Source: Leifsonia tongyongensis (GTDB taxonomy: Bacteria > Actinomycetota > Actinomycetes > Actinomycetales > Microbacteriaceae). From it: a stretch of 64,000 nt of DNA. The position numbers were made by a program, and so were the translations under genes. The stretch spans positions 248,001 through 312,000 of the forward strand of contig NZ_JAAGWY010000003.1 in the NCBI RefSeq assembly GCF_010686705.1. Reading direction: 5' to 3'. Positions 9,415 to 18,210 of the stretch are shown in pieces; positions within the stretch are counted from its first letter, which is position 1; every line of letters begins with the position of its first letter. The notes beneath the pieces were generated by a model. That model did not search any database. It was given only the letters and a program-made list of their open reading frames with translations, and was not told the DNA's origin.

Positions 9415-9786
9415 GTGAAGAACCCGGGTACGGTTGCGCTCGCGGCCGTGATCGATGTCGCCGGGGTGGTGCTTTTCGTGCTCCTCGGCCGGTCGAGCCA
9501 TTCCGAGGCCCTCACCTCCATCGGTACCCTCGACACCCTGTGGCCGTTCCTGGCCGGGCTTGCGCTCGGATGGGTGCTCACGTTCGCCTGGCTCCGTCCG
9601 CTGGCGATCCTCTGGCCGGGCATCCCGATCTGGATCATCACGGTCGCCGCGGCCATGCTGTTCCGTGCATCGGCCGGCCAGGGCGTCGACGCCGCGTTCG
9701 TCGTCGTCGCCACCGTGTTCCTCGGACTCTTCCTCGTCGGATGGCGGCTGATCGCCATGCCCATCGCGAGGCGCCGCGTCGCCTGA
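9415..9786 (+). CDS. DUF3054 family membrane protein
   Basis: A 123-residue integral membrane protein with four predicted transmembrane stretches and few charged residues. The pattern matches the actinobacterial DUF3054 family (WPFLAGLALGWVLTF and VWP-type aromatic turns), whose function is unknown. Translation starts at GTG 9415, set by the TAAGAT hexamer exactly 12 nt upstream, implying a leaderless transcript separate from the SDR gene. The stop is followed within two bases by the end of the convergent peptidase gene. Confidence 0.8.
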   Translation: MKNPGTVALAAVIDVAGVVLFVLLGRSSHSEALTSIGTLDTLWPFLAGLALGWVLTFAWLRPLAILWPGIPIWIITVAAAMLFRASAGQGVDAAFVVVATVFLGLFLVGWRLIAMPIARRRVA

Positions 9787-9787
9787 G

Positions 9788-10900
9788 CTAGTCGACGATG
9801 TGCAGCTCGCGGCTCGTGTTGTTCAGCCGGCGCGCCCCATCGGCCGTGGCCACGACGATGTCCTCGATGCGAACGCCGAACCGGCCGGGGAGGTAGATCC
9901 CCGGCTCGATCGAGAAGCACATCCCGGCACGGATCGGGTGCTCCTCGCCCTCGACCATGTACGGCGGTTCGTGGGTGGTGAGGCCGATGCCATGACCCAC
10001 CCGGTGGATGAAGCGGTCGCCGAATCCCGCATCCGCGATGACCCGGCGCGCGACACGATCGATCTCCTGGCAAGTGACCCCTACCGCGACAGCCTCGAAC
10101 GCCTCCTGCTGCGCCCGCCTGACGACCTCGTAGACCTCGCGCTCCTCAGCGGTCGGCTCCCCGACGTGGACGGTGCGGGTCGTGTCCGACCCGTAGCCGT
10201 CCTTCAGCCCCCCGAAGTCGAGCACCACCATGTCGCCCGTTTCGATCGTGCGCTCTCCCGCCTCGTGGTGCGGGTTGGCGCCGTTGGGACCGGAGCCCAC
10301 CACGGTGAAGTCCACCTGCGAATGCCCGTGCTCGCGCAGCAGCGCGGCCAGGTCGGCGGCGACCTCGTTCTCCGTACGGCCGGCGAAACGGACGTGGATG
10401 ATCTGCTCGAACGTGGCGTCGGCCGCAGCTCCCGCCGAGGCGAGTCGCTCGATCTCGTCGTCGCCCTTGACAGCACGCAACATCGGGAGGGCGCGCGTCA
10501 TCGCTTCGAAGCGGGCGCGGGGCAGCTTCTGCTGGAGCCCGAGAAGGTGCATCGCCCACGTCGAATCGGAGATCGCATAGCCTCCCTCCGGAGCCAGCAG
10601 CCCCGCGGTGGGCACATACTCGTCCGTCCCGTCCGACCAGTCGACGAGGTGGACGGACCCGGCCCCGAGCGCTTCGGCTGCACTGTCGTGCTCGAGGATC
10701 GGAACGACCATGCTCGGCTCGCCGTCGGCAGGGATCACGAGCAGGGTGATCCGCTCGGTGACGGCCACGGGCAGATAGTCGATGAAGTAGGCGAGGTCGG
10801 GGCCCGGCGCGATCAGCAGACCGTCGAGACCCGCATCCCGGGCCTGGGCCGCTCCGCGCTGGAGCCGGGCCGCATAGTCGTCGGCGGTGAACGGTCTCAT
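9788..10900 (-). CDS. M24 family Xaa-Pro aminopeptidase-like metallopeptidase
   Basis: A 370-residue cytosolic metallopeptidase of the creatinase/prolidase fold. The N-terminal creatinase-like domain spans about residues 10-140. The pita-bread catalytic domain follows with its five metal ligands: Asp in VLDFGG, Asp in GYGSDTTR, His in HRVGHGIG, Glu in FSIEPGIY and Glu in VRIEDIV. It probably removes N-terminal residues next to proline or cleaves Xaa-Pro dipeptides. The ATG at 10900 overlaps the TGA of the upstream acyl-CoA dehydrogenase gene by four bases, so the two genes form a coupled operon. The reason for pairing these activities is not evident. Confidence 0.9.
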   Translation of the reverse strand: MRPFTADDYAARLQRGAAQARDAGLDGLLIAPGPDLAYFIDYLPVAVTERITLLVIPADGEPSMVVPILEHDSAAEALGAGSVHLVDWSDGTDEYVPTAGLLAPEGGYAISDSTWAMHLLGLQQKLPRARFEAMTRALPMLRAVKGDDEIERLASAGAAADATFEQIIHVRFAGRTENEVAADLAALLREHGHSQVDFTVVGSGPNGANPHHEAGERTIETGDMVVLDFGGLKDGYGSDTTRTVHVGEPTAEEREVYEVVRRAQQEAFEAVAVGVTCQEIDRVARRVIADAGFGDRFIHRVGHGIGLTTHEPPYMVEGEEHPIRAGMCFSIEPGIYLPGRFGVRIEDIVVATADGARRLNNTSRELHIVD

Positions 10901-12117
10901 GGGCGCTCCCCTTCTGCAGCTCGCGTTCCCTGTGCAGGACCGGCCCGGTCGTCGATCGGGCCGAGATAGGCGTTGGCCACGGTCGAATGCGCCGACTCTG
11001 CATCCGAGGGATGGAAGATGCCGGCGAGCACGTCGCGGTACAGCCTGCCGAGCTCGCTCGAGGCGAAATAGGTCGAGCCTCCGCTGACGCGCACCGCCTG
11101 GTCGACGACGTGCCTGGCGGTCTCGGTCGCCCTGATCTTCAGCCCGACGAGCCGGGGGAACCACTGGCTGCCGTGGTCGACCCGCTGGTCGACGTCTCGG
11201 GCGAGCGTGTCGAGCTGGGGCGGTAGGGCGTCTTGCGCGATCGCCGCATCCGCAATGCGCCACCGGATGTCCGGGTCCTGAGCGTAGGTGCGCCCCTCGT
11301 TCTTGAGGGAGGTGCGCCGCCGGGCCGCAGCGACGGCGAGTTCGAGCGCGCGAGCTCCGATGCCCGTGTACACCGCGGCGAGCAGGATCTCGAAGTTCGC
11401 GAAGATCGCGAAGACGAGCGAATCGGGGTTCGGACCGGGGTCGAGCCGCCGGACGATCCGGTCGGCCGGTGCGTAGGCTCCGTCGAGCACGGTCGTGTTG
11501 CTCTGGCTGGCCCGCATGCCGATGGTGTCCCAGTCCTCCTTCACCTCGAACCCGCCGCCGTCGCGCGTGATGAACCCGTAGACGATCTTGGGCGCATCCG
11601 CGCTCGCCGTGTCGAGGCCCATGGTGCCGAGACGCGTCCACGCGGGGGAGAGGGAGGTGAAGATCTTGGTGCCGTGAAAGCGGTATCCGCCGTCGGGCTG
11701 GGGTCGCGCATCCGTCGTCGAGCCGAACAGCACGAGATCGTTGCCCGCCTCGCTCAGGCCGAAAGCGAAGATCTCGCCGTCGCCCGCCTCGCGGAGGAGG
11801 AAGTCGAACGAATCGTCGCCGCGATCGTGCAGGACTTTCGCCACGCCGGTCCAGACCAGGTGCATGTTGACGGCGAGGGCCGTCGCCGGCGCCGCGGACG
11901 CCAGGCGCAGCTGCTCCCGTGCGGTGCGCTCGAGGCCGAGACCCAGACCGCCGAACTCGACCGGGACCATGGCTTTCAGGTAGCCGACACGCACCAGGTC
12001 GGCGAGATCGTCGTCGAAGAACGCATTCTCGCGGTCGTAGGCCGCCGCACGCGATCGGATGCGTTCGAGCAGGTCGTCGGTCAGCAGCGGTTCGGTTACG
12101 TGCGCGCTCTCGGTCAC
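10897..12117 (-). CDS. Acyl-CoA dehydrogenase family flavoprotein
   Basis: A 406-residue FAD-dependent acyl-CoA dehydrogenase-like protein. An all-helical N-terminal domain (FGGLGLGLERTAREQLRLA near residue 60) is followed by a beta domain with FGLSEAGND near 125 and a C-terminal helical bundle. The general-base Glu typical of fatty acyl-CoA enzymes is not obvious, so a flavin-dependent monooxygenase-like or unusual substrate role is possible. It starts at GTG 12117. The preceding TAGGCT is 12 nt upstream and its TAG is the stop codon of the upstream DUF4349 gene, so a leaderless promoter is embedded in that gene's end. It is coupled to the M24 peptidase. Confidence 0.88.
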   Translation of the reverse strand: MTESAHVTEPLLTDDLLERIRSRAAAYDRENAFFDDDLADLVRVGYLKAMVPVEFGGLGLGLERTAREQLRLASAAPATALAVNMHLVWTGVAKVLHDRGDDSFDFLLREAGDGEIFAFGLSEAGNDLVLFGSTTDARPQPDGGYRFHGTKIFTSLSPAWTRLGTMGLDTASADAPKIVYGFITRDGGGFEVKEDWDTIGMRASQSNTTVLDGAYAPADRIVRRLDPGPNPDSLVFAIFANFEILLAAVYTGIGARALELAVAAARRRTSLKNEGRTYAQDPDIRWRIADAAIAQDALPPQLDTLARDVDQRVDHGSQWFPRLVGLKIRATETARHVVDQAVRVSGGSTYFASSELGRLYRDVLAGIFHPSDAESAHSTVANAYLGPIDDRAGPAQGTRAAEGERP

Positions 12118-12126
12118 CCTCCAAGC

Positions 12127-12990
12127 CTACGCAGCGGCGCCCTTCTTGCGCCCGATCCAGCGGGCGATCCACCACGCGATACCGCCGAGCACCGCCAGCA
12201 CGACGAGCCAGGGGAGGATGACGCCCAGGCCGATCAGCAGGCCGTTCACAGCGGCCACGAGCGCATTCCAGCCGGTGGTCAGGCCGCTCCAGAACGACCC
12301 GGGGGCGGCGGCGACGACGGTGGCCTTCGTGTGGATCGTGAGCGTGATCGTCGACATGGCGACTTGGTCGGCGAGCGCTTTCTGCTGGGCGCGCAGGCTG
12401 TCGAGCTGCGCCTGGCGGTCGGAGAGCGTCGACTCGATCGTGATGAGGTCGGCGGTCGTGGTCGCCCTGGCCATCAGGGCGAGGAGGCGGTCGACCGAGG
12501 TCTGCAGCGCGGTGATCCGTCCGTCGATGTCCTTCGACTGTGCGGTCACGTCGGTCGCGTTGAGCGTCGCCGATTCGACCGTGCCGAGGCGCTTGACAGC
12601 CGTGAGGGTGCTATCGAGACGGGACGACGGGATGCGGAGAACGAGTGTCGCACTCGCCTTCTCGTCGCCCGTGCCGGGCTGCTCGGAGCTGCTGTCGACG
12701 CGACCGCCCGAGCCGAGGACGATCGCCGTCGCGCGGTCGGCCGTGCCGATCGGATCGGCCGCCGTGAGCGAGACGGACCCGGTTGTGACGACATCCCTGT
12801 CGGTGGAGATGACGGTGTCGCTCTTCGACGCCGGAGCCGCGAAGCCGCCCGACGCATCCTGACCCGGTTTTCCCTGAACAGTCGAGCCTCCGGGACCCGC
12901 CGAACTCGACGATGTGCCCGCACCCGTGCATCCCGCCAGCAACAGCGCCGCCACCGCCAGCACTGCCGCACCCGCCCATATGCGCTTCAT
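12127..12990 (-). CDS. DUF4349 domain lipoprotein
   Basis: A 287-residue secreted membrane-anchored protein. A lipoprotein signal peptide with the lipobox LLLAGC ends near residue 20. A Ser/Gly-rich linker follows, then a DUF4349 region with a coiled coil around residues 135-205 (DIDGRITALQTSVDRLLALM and the QAQLDSLRAQQKALADQ heptads). A C-terminal transmembrane helix near 250-275 is followed by a basic tail (RKKG). The family's function is unknown; it resembles stretch or envelope-spanning proteins. The ATG at 12990 was chosen because TACTCT lies 12 nt upstream and the signal peptide begins MKRIWAG. Its TAG stop doubles as part of the downstream gene's -10 hexamer. Confidence 0.86.
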   Translation of the reverse strand: MKRIWAGAAVLAVAALLLAGCTGAGTSSSSAGPGGSTVQGKPGQDASGGFAAPASKSDTVISTDRDVVTTGSVSLTAADPIGTADRATAIVLGSGGRVDSSSEQPGTGDEKASATLVLRIPSSRLDSTLTAVKRLGTVESATLNATDVTAQSKDIDGRITALQTSVDRLLALMARATTTADLITIESTLSDRQAQLDSLRAQQKALADQVAMSTITLTIHTKATVVAAAPGSFWSGLTTGWNALVAAVNGLLIGLGVILPWLVVLAVLGGIAWWIARWIGRKKGAAA

Positions 12991-13088
12991 GGCATAAGAG
13001 TAGAAGCGCTGCGTCGCCCGCAGGGTCACGGTCCGGCGACGAATCGGTCACGAAACGGTATCGCCGTGGCCGGCGGCATAATGAGGGG

Positions 13089-13898
13089 ATGGGGTGGCTG
13101 GCCGACCGGACGCGATCGCTCTTCGGTCGTCGCGCCCCGATCCTCCATGTCGCCGGCGACGAAGGCGACGGGCCGGTCGTCGTGCTCGTGCACGGCATCG
13201 CGTCGTCGTCCGTCACGTTCCAGAACCTCGTTCCGTTGCTGGAGCCCACGCACCGGGTGATCTCGATCGACATCCTCGGCTTCGGACGGTCGCCGGCGCC
13301 CCCGGATGCCGACTACACGATCGAAGAGCACGTCGCCTGGCTGCACGCCACGCTCCGAGCGCTCAAGGTGCACGACTTCGTCCTGGTCGGACACTCCCTG
13401 GGAAGCCTGATCGTCGCACGCTACGCGGCCGACCATCCGTCGGGGATCACGCGGCTGGTGCTGATCGGTCCGCCGGTGTACGGATCGCCGAACGAGATCG
13501 GCGACCGGCGGGTGCGGAGCCGGGTGAGCGCGTACCTCCGCGCCTACGAGTTCCTGCGTGCGAACAAGGAGTTCACGATGTTCAACGCGTCGGTGCTCGC
13601 ACGAATGCTTCCGATCAAGGGCGTGTTCGAGGTGACGGAGAAGAACTGGGATCCGTTCGTGAAATCACTCGAGAACTGCATCGAGTCCCAGACGATCGTC
13701 AGCGACCTGGCCCGGGTGAGGGTTCCCGTCGAGGTGATCTACGGATCGCTCGACGCCTTCATCGCGCCGGGAAGCCTGTCGGTGATCGAGGCGATGCGCC
13801 ACGTCCAGATGCACCGGGTCGACGGCAACGACCACATCATCCGGAAGCGCCTGGCCCGAGTGGTCGCCGTGGCTATCGGCTCAGGTCCGCCGGGCTGA
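13089..13898 (+). CDS. Alpha/beta hydrolase
   Basis: A 269-residue alpha/beta-hydrolase-fold enzyme. The oxyanion-hole turn VHGIASS is near residue 35. The nucleophile elbow GHSLGS has Ser near 102, the acid is the Asp in YGSLDAF near 222, and the catalytic His is in GNDHII near 247, so the triad is complete. The substrate is unknown; relatives include C-C hydrolases and esterases. A CATAAT hexamer 12 nt before the ATG indicates a leaderless message. The 3' end overlaps the convergent TetR gene by 26 bases. Confidence 0.9.
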   Translation: MGWLADRTRSLFGRRAPILHVAGDEGDGPVVVLVHGIASSSVTFQNLVPLLEPTHRVISIDILGFGRSPAPPDADYTIEEHVAWLHATLRALKVHDFVLVGHSLGSLIVARYAADHPSGITRLVLIGPPVYGSPNEIGDRRVRSRVSAYLRAYEFLRANKEFTMFNASVLARMLPIKGVFEVTEKNWDPFVKSLENCIESQTIVSDLARVRVPVEVIYGSLDAFIAPGSLSVIEAMRHVQMHRVDGNDHIIRKRLARVVAVAIGSGPPG

Positions 13899-14511
13899 GC
13901 TGGGCGGCCCCGGGGCCCGCGACCGGCAGGATCGACGAAGCCGCTTCGAGGTAGGCCTCGCTGTCGAAGTGGGTAAAGATCGACGACTGCACGATGAATC
14001 CCTGCACGATGCCGACATACAGGCCGGAGTAGAGCTGTGCCGCGCGTTCGGCGTCGTCGGCGGGGAGCTTGAGTTCCTTGAGGTACCAGGCGCGGAGGTA
14101 GTCGTGGAAGATCCCTTTGACGCGATCGCCGACCTTCGCCAGGGTCGCGCCGACGGCCGGCTCGACGGCAGCGTGCGCCCAGATCTGCACGAGGATGCTC
14201 AGCGAGCCGAGTTCGCCCTGCATGCCGCTCATCACGATGCGGACGATCTCGCCGGGCGCAGGCATCGGCGTCTGCTCGCGCGCCGACTCGAGTTCACCGA
14301 GGCGAAGGTCGAGGACCTCGGTGATCGCCAGCGTGATCAGCTCGTCCTTGCTCTTGTAGTGACCGTAGATCGCACCGGCCGACAACCCGCTCTCCGCGAT
14401 GATGTCGCTCATCGACGTGGCGGCGAATCCTTTGCGCGCGAAGCATCGCAGCGCGGCCGTCGCGATCTCGTGGCGACGGGCCGCGCGGTGGGCGTCGCTG
14501 ACCTTGGGCAT
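13873..14511 (-). CDS. TetR family repressor
   Basis: A 212-residue TetR-type regulator. The N-terminal helix-turn-helix covers about residues 15-60 (FAATSMSDIIAESGLSAGAIYGHYKSKDEL), followed by a helical ligand-binding and dimerisation domain. It is divergent from a multi-spanning membrane protein, and two matching 17-bp operator-like sites lie in the 93-base gap, one beside each start. Repression of both genes with release by a drug-like or lipid ligand is the usual scheme and is inferred here. The ATG follows the sequence GGTGGATGC. Confidence 0.92.
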   Translation of the reverse strand: MPKVSDAHRAARRHEIATAALRCFARKGFAATSMSDIIAESGLSAGAIYGHYKSKDELITLAITEVLDLRLGELESAREQTPMPAPGEIVRIVMSGMQGELGSLSILVQIWAHAAVEPAVGATLAKVGDRVKGIFHDYLRAWYLKELKLPADDAERAAQLYSGLYVGIVQGFIVQSSIFTHFDSEAYLEAASSILPVAGPGAAQLSPADLSR

Positions 14512-14522
14512 GCATCCACCTT

Positions 14523-14590
14523 AAAAAGGAACGTTCGTTCTTGACAACTCGACTTCAGGGTATCACCATAAAAGAACGAACATTCTTTTT
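14523..14590. promoter_or_regulatory. Paired TetR operators between divergent genes
   Basis: Two copies of one motif lie in opposite orientation about 47 bases apart. Site 1 (about 14525-14542) reads AAGGAACGTTCGTTCTT; on the other strand this is AAGAACGAACGTTCCTT. Site 2 (about 14571-14588) contains AAGAACGAACATTCTTT. They agree at 15 of 17 positions. Each contains dyad symmetry (AAAGAA/TTCTTT arms in site 2). Site 1 abuts the repressor start and site 2 precedes the GGAG ribosome-binding site of the exporter-like gene. Binding by the adjacent TetR protein is inferred from position and symmetry. Confidence 0.75.
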
Positions 14591-14604
14591 ATTTGGAGTC
14601 GATC

Positions 14605-15714
14605 ATGTCAAACAGCACAACACCACAGCCCCACACCGCGTGGGGCCGTGCCGTCGGGATCGCGATCGCCGCCGCAGTCGTCGTCGTCGCCATCCTGATC
14701 GCCTTCGTGTGGCCGATCATCACATCCTCCGTCAAAAACATGCCGATCGCCGTCGCCGGGTCGTCCGAGCAGGTCGCGGCCGTGACGAGCGCGCTCGACA
14801 AGAATGCGAACGGCGTGTTCTCGGTCACGAAAGTGGCCGACCGCGCAGCCGCGATCGACCTGATCAAGACGCGGGACGTCTACGGGGCGGTCGTCGTCGG
14901 CGACAAGCCGGAAGTCCTCACCGCGTCGGCGAACGGGGCGGCGACCAGCCAGATCCTCGGGCAGCTCGCCGTTCAGCTGCAGGCGCAGGCGAACCAGCAG
15001 GCGGCCGCCGCCGTCGAGCAGGCGATCGCCGCGGGCCAGGCGCCGGCAGGGACGAAACCGCCGACGATAACCGTCGCCGTCACGGACGTCGTCCCGCTCA
15101 CCTCCGGCGATCCCCGCGGCCTCGGCCTCACAGCCGCCTCGTTCCCGCTCGTACTCGGCGGCATCATCGGTGGCGTGCTCATCTCGCTCCTGGTCGTCGG
15201 GCCGTGGCGGAGGCTCGTGAGCGTGGTCGTCTACGGCTTCGCCGCCGGATTCTCGGTCGTCGGGATCATGCAGGGATGGTTCGGGGTGCTCCAGGGGAAC
15301 TTCTGGATCAACGGGCTCGCGGTCTCACTGGCGATGGCTGCGACGGTGTCGCTCATCGTGGGGATGAACGCCCTCATCGGGCGTGCCGGCATCGCGGTCG
15401 GCGCGGTCATCACCATGCTCATCGGCAACCCGCTCTCGTCGGCGGCTCAGCCCATCCAGTTCACGGTTGCGCCATGGGGCGTTGTCGGCCAGTGGTTCGT
15501 GCCGGGGGCGGCGTCGACGCTCGTCCGCGATCTGTCCTACTTCCCCGATGCGAACGCGACCTTCCCGTGGCTCGTGCTGGCCGGCTGGACCGTGCTCGGG
15601 ATGATCGCGATGGTCGCGGGGCACTTCCGCAACCAGGAGGTAGTGCACGTCGAAGACGCACTCGAGAAGCCATCGGGCGAGACCGAGCGTGAGGGCAGCC
15701 TCCAGCCCGCCTAG
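14605..15714 (+). CDS. YhgE/DUF3533-like multi-spanning membrane protein (exporter-like)
   Basis: A 369-residue membrane protein with one N-terminal transmembrane helix (about 15-35), a roughly 150-residue extracytoplasmic domain rich in Gln/Ala, then five or six C-terminal helices. This matches the YhgE/Pip and DUF3533 type, distantly related to ABC-2 permeases but without an ATPase partner here. A role in export of toxic or lipid compounds is suggested by control from a divergent TetR gene but is not proven. The ATG at 14605 was chosen for the TTTGGAG ribosome-binding site; earlier in-frame ATG at 14593 is less well placed. The TAG stop is part of the next gene's TAGGCT hexamer. Confidence 0.72.
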   Translation: MSNSTTPQPHTAWGRAVGIAIAAAVVVVAILIAFVWPIITSSVKNMPIAVAGSSEQVAAVTSALDKNANGVFSVTKVADRAAAIDLIKTRDVYGAVVVGDKPEVLTASANGAATSQILGQLAVQLQAQANQQAAAAVEQAIAAGQAPAGTKPPTITVAVTDVVPLTSGDPRGLGLTAASFPLVLGGIIGGVLISLLVVGPWRRLVSVVVYGFAAGFSVVGIMQGWFGVLQGNFWINGLAVSLAMAATVSLIVGMNALIGRAGIAVGAVITMLIGNPLSSAAQPIQFTVAPWGVVGQWFVPGAASTLVRDLSYFPDANATFPWLVLAGWTVLGMIAMVAGHFRNQEVVHVEDALEKPSGETEREGSLQPA

Positions 15715-15723
15715 GCTGGGAGC

Positions 15724-16707
15724 ATGCAGACCAGGACACTCGGACGTACAGGACGCACCGTCTCCGTCATCGGACTCGGAACATGGCAGCTCGGCGCCGA
15801 CTGGGGTGACGTGTCGGAGGCGGATGCGCTGGCCGTGCTCGAGGCATCCGCCGACTCCGGCGTGACCTTCTTCGACACGGCGGACGTGTACGGCGACGGG
15901 CGCAGCGAGCAGCTCATCGGAAAGTTCCTGGCCGCGCATCCCGACCGTGGGATCACCGTCGCGACCAAGATGGGGCGGCGGGTGGCGCAGGAGCCGGCGA
16001 ACTACACGCTCGCCAACTTCCGCGCCTGGGTCGATCGATCACGCCGGAACCTCGGCGTCGACACCCTCGACCTCGTGCAGCTGCACTGCCCGCCGACACC
16101 GGTGTATTCCGCGGATGCGGTCTACGACGCACTCGACACGCTCGTTGCCGACGGCGCGATCGCTGCGTACGGCGTGAGCGTGGAGACGTGCGACGAGGCG
16201 CTCGCGGCGATCTCGCGGCCGGGGACGGCGACGGTGCAGATCATCCTCAACGCGTTCCGGCTGAAGCCCCTCGACCAGGTGCTGCCGGCTGCGCGCGACG
16301 CAGGAGTCGGCATCATCGCGCGTGTGCCACTGGCCTCCGGGCTGCTGAGTGGGAAATACACGGCGTCGACCACGTTCTCGGCTGACGACCACCGCTCCTA
16401 CAACCGTCACGGCGAGGCGTTCGACGTGGGCGAGACCTTCTCAGGCGTCGACTTCGAGACCGGGGTCGCTGCCGCGCACGAATTCGCAACACTGGTGCCC
16501 GCGGGTCTCACGCCGAGTGAGGCCGCGATCGCCTGGGTCGCCGAGCAGGACGGTGTGAGCGCTGTCATCCCCGGTGCGCGATCTGTCGAGCAGGCGAGGG
16601 CGAACGCGGCGGCAGGGTCCGTCGGCCCGCTCGGCGCGCCGTTCGACGGGGCTGTGGTCGCGCTCTACGACCGGCGACTGCGCGCATCCATCCACTCCCG
16701 CTGGTAG
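15724..16707 (+). CDS. Aldo/keto reductase
   Basis: A 327-residue (beta/alpha)8 NADPH-dependent oxidoreductase. The active-site Asp and Tyr are in FFDTADVYGDGRSE near residues 45-55, the Lys in VATKMGRR near 82, and the His in LVQLHCPP near 120. The C-terminal cofactor loop IPGARSVEQARANAAA is present near 285. The natural substrate is unknown. The start follows TAGGCT by 12 nt; the TAG of that hexamer is the stop codon of the upstream membrane protein gene. A second family member with only moderate similarity lies at 46.3 kb. Confidence 0.93.
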   Translation: MQTRTLGRTGRTVSVIGLGTWQLGADWGDVSEADALAVLEASADSGVTFFDTADVYGDGRSEQLIGKFLAAHPDRGITVATKMGRRVAQEPANYTLANFRAWVDRSRRNLGVDTLDLVQLHCPPTPVYSADAVYDALDTLVADGAIAAYGVSVETCDEALAAISRPGTATVQIILNAFRLKPLDQVLPAARDAGVGIIARVPLASGLLSGKYTASTTFSADDHRSYNRHGEAFDVGETFSGVDFETGVAAAHEFATLVPAGLTPSEAAIAWVAEQDGVSAVIPGARSVEQARANAAAGSVGPLGAPFDGAVVALYDRRLRASIHSRW

Positions 16708-16740
16708 GCCCGGCGCGCGGCGTTGCTGCCGCGGCGCGCG

Positions 16741-16866
16741 CGACCGCACTCGTTGCGCCCGCGACGTGCGCCACCGCACTCGTTGCGCCTGCGACGTGCG
16801 CTACCGCACTCGTTTGGCGCCTGCGCACTCGTACATACTCGTGCGCTCGCGCATAACGAGTGCGGT
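16741..16866. repeat. 30-bp tandem repeat with inverted copy of its core
   Basis: The gap between the aldo/keto reductase and the convergent MFS gene holds two near-identical 30-bp units (16741-16770 and 16771-16800, three differences) and a degenerate third from 16801. Each contains ACCGCACTCGTT. An exact inverted copy, AACGAGTGCGGT, ends the block at about 16855-16866. The RNA from either strand could fold into a long stem, so the block may act as a two-way terminator between the convergent genes. No gene is seen here. Confidence 0.7.
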
Positions 16867-16905
16867 GACCGCGGCGGCGGTTAGGGCGGCGCAGGACGCC
16901 TCCGC

Positions 16906-18117
16906 TCAGGAGGGCTGGACGGGGACGGGCTCGGTGTCGGGGATGGGGCTGGAGTCGCGGTTCCGCAGGTCGGGATGCCAGCGGTGGGCCAGGGCGGGCA
17001 CGATGAAGCCGACGAGCGCGAAAGCGCTCGCTGCCCAGAAGGCGCCGATCGGACCCTGCGAGTCGATGAGGAACCCGGCGAGCGCCGACCCGAGGGCAGC
17101 GCCGATGAGCTGACCGGTGCCGACCCAGCCGTATGCCTCCGCTGTGTCGCTGAACTTGACGCTCGCCGAGACGATCGAGAAGAGGACCGCGAGGGCAGGG
17201 GCGATCCCGAGGCCCGCGATGATCAGCGTCAGTGAGAGGCCCCACCAGGTGGCCAGCGCGAACATCGAGATCGTCACGCCGACGAACACGATGAGCATGC
17301 GGCGTGCGGTCGCCCACGGACCGATCGGGATGTGACCGAACGCGAGGCCTCCGACCAGCGAACCGAGCGACCAGATGGCGAGCACCACGCCCGCCTCCGG
17401 GCCCTGGTTGCCGAAATTGGCGACGACGCCCGCTTCGATCGCCGCACACGACCCGATGAGGAGAAACCCGACGACCGTCGCGAGCAGCACCGGAGGGCGC
17501 TGCAGCACGGACCCGAACCGGCGCTTGCTGCGAGGGATGCGCACCCGGCCGACTTCGGGGGAGGAGATGAACCACGTTCCCCCGAGGAGCATGATCGCCA
17601 CCGACATGAGGATGCCCTCCACGGTGCCGATCTGCGTGGAGACGAAGGTGATCGCGACCGGGCCCGCGATCCAGATGATCTCCTGCGCCGACGCGTCGAG
17701 CGAGAAGAGCGGGGTGAGCTGCCGCGAGTTCACCATCTTGGGGTAGATCGTCCGCACGGCAGGCTGGATGGGGGGCATGCTCAGACCCGCGAAGAAGGCG
17801 ATGCCCATCGTGACCGGGATGGGCAGCACGAAGAGGCCGATGCTCGCGACCGCTGCCGAGCAGAGTGCGAGTGTCGTCCAGAGCACGGTGCGCATCCCGA
17901 GCACTCCCATGAGACGGCTGGTCATCGGCCCCGCGATCGCCTGCCCGATGCTCATCGCGCCGAGCACGAGGCCCGCCGCGCCGTAGGAGTGATGGACGCG
18001 CTCGATGTGGAGCAGGAATGCCAGTGAGAGCATCCCGAACGGGAAGCGTGCAGTGAGCTGCGCAGCGATGATACGAGCGACGCCGGGCGTCTTCAGAAGG
18101 CTCGTATAGGTGCTCAC
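16906..18117 (-). CDS. Major facilitator superfamily transporter
   Basis: A 403-residue MFS permease with twelve predicted membrane helices and the conserved cytoplasmic loop around GPMTSRLMGVLGMR near residue 65. The Pro-rich C-terminal tail (about 380-403) is hydrophilic. The substrate is not recognisable; drug or metabolite efflux is common for this type. It starts at GTG 18117, and a TAGACT hexamer lies 15 nt upstream. Its 5' end faces the nrdA promoter region with about 190 bases between, so a DnaA-type site cluster lies between the two. Confidence 0.85.
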   Translation of the reverse strand: MSTYTSLLKTPGVARIIAAQLTARFPFGMLSLAFLLHIERVHHSYGAAGLVLGAMSIGQAIAGPMTSRLMGVLGMRTVLWTTLALCSAAVASIGLFVLPIPVTMGIAFFAGLSMPPIQPAVRTIYPKMVNSRQLTPLFSLDASAQEIIWIAGPVAITFVSTQIGTVEGILMSVAIMLLGGTWFISSPEVGRVRIPRSKRRFGSVLQRPPVLLATVVGFLLIGSCAAIEAGVVANFGNQGPEAGVVLAIWSLGSLVGGLAFGHIPIGPWATARRMLIVFVGVTISMFALATWWGLSLTLIIAGLGIAPALAVLFSIVSASVKFSDTAEAYGWVGTGQLIGAALGSALAGFLIDSQGPIGAFWAASAFALVGFIVPALAHRWHPDLRNRDSSPIPDTEPVPVQPS

Positions 18118-18167
18118 AAGGTGCCCAGTCTATCGGTCGGCACCCCTGTCGGTGGGGGGTCGTAGGG

Positions 18168-18206
18168 TGTGCATAAGTCGGACAAGTTATGCACATCTGT
18201 GGATGA
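18168..18206. promoter_or_regulatory. Cluster of three DnaA-box-like sites upstream of nrdA
   Basis: Three matches to the DnaA box consensus TTATNCACA lie within 39 bases. TGTGCATAA at 18168-18176 is the exact inverse of TTATGCACA at 18187-18195, with 10 bases between. TGTGGATGA at 18198-18206 (TCATCCACA on the other strand) differs by one base from TTATCCACA. The cluster lies just upstream of the predicted nrdA promoter. DnaA is known to regulate nrdAB in Escherichia coli through boxes upstream of the promoter; the same link here is inferred from sequence. No DnaA gene or other origin features are nearby, so an origin of replication is unlikely. Confidence 0.6.
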
Positions 18207-18210
18207 CACG

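Noticed and set aside
16741-16866. CRISPR array
   Set aside because: The 30-bp units are directly adjacent without unique spacers, and no cas genes are in the window.
18160-18210. Origin of replication suggested by DnaA boxes
   Set aside because: Only three boxes are present, with no dnaA, dnaN, gidA or AT-rich unwinding region nearby. A regulatory site for nrdA is more likely.
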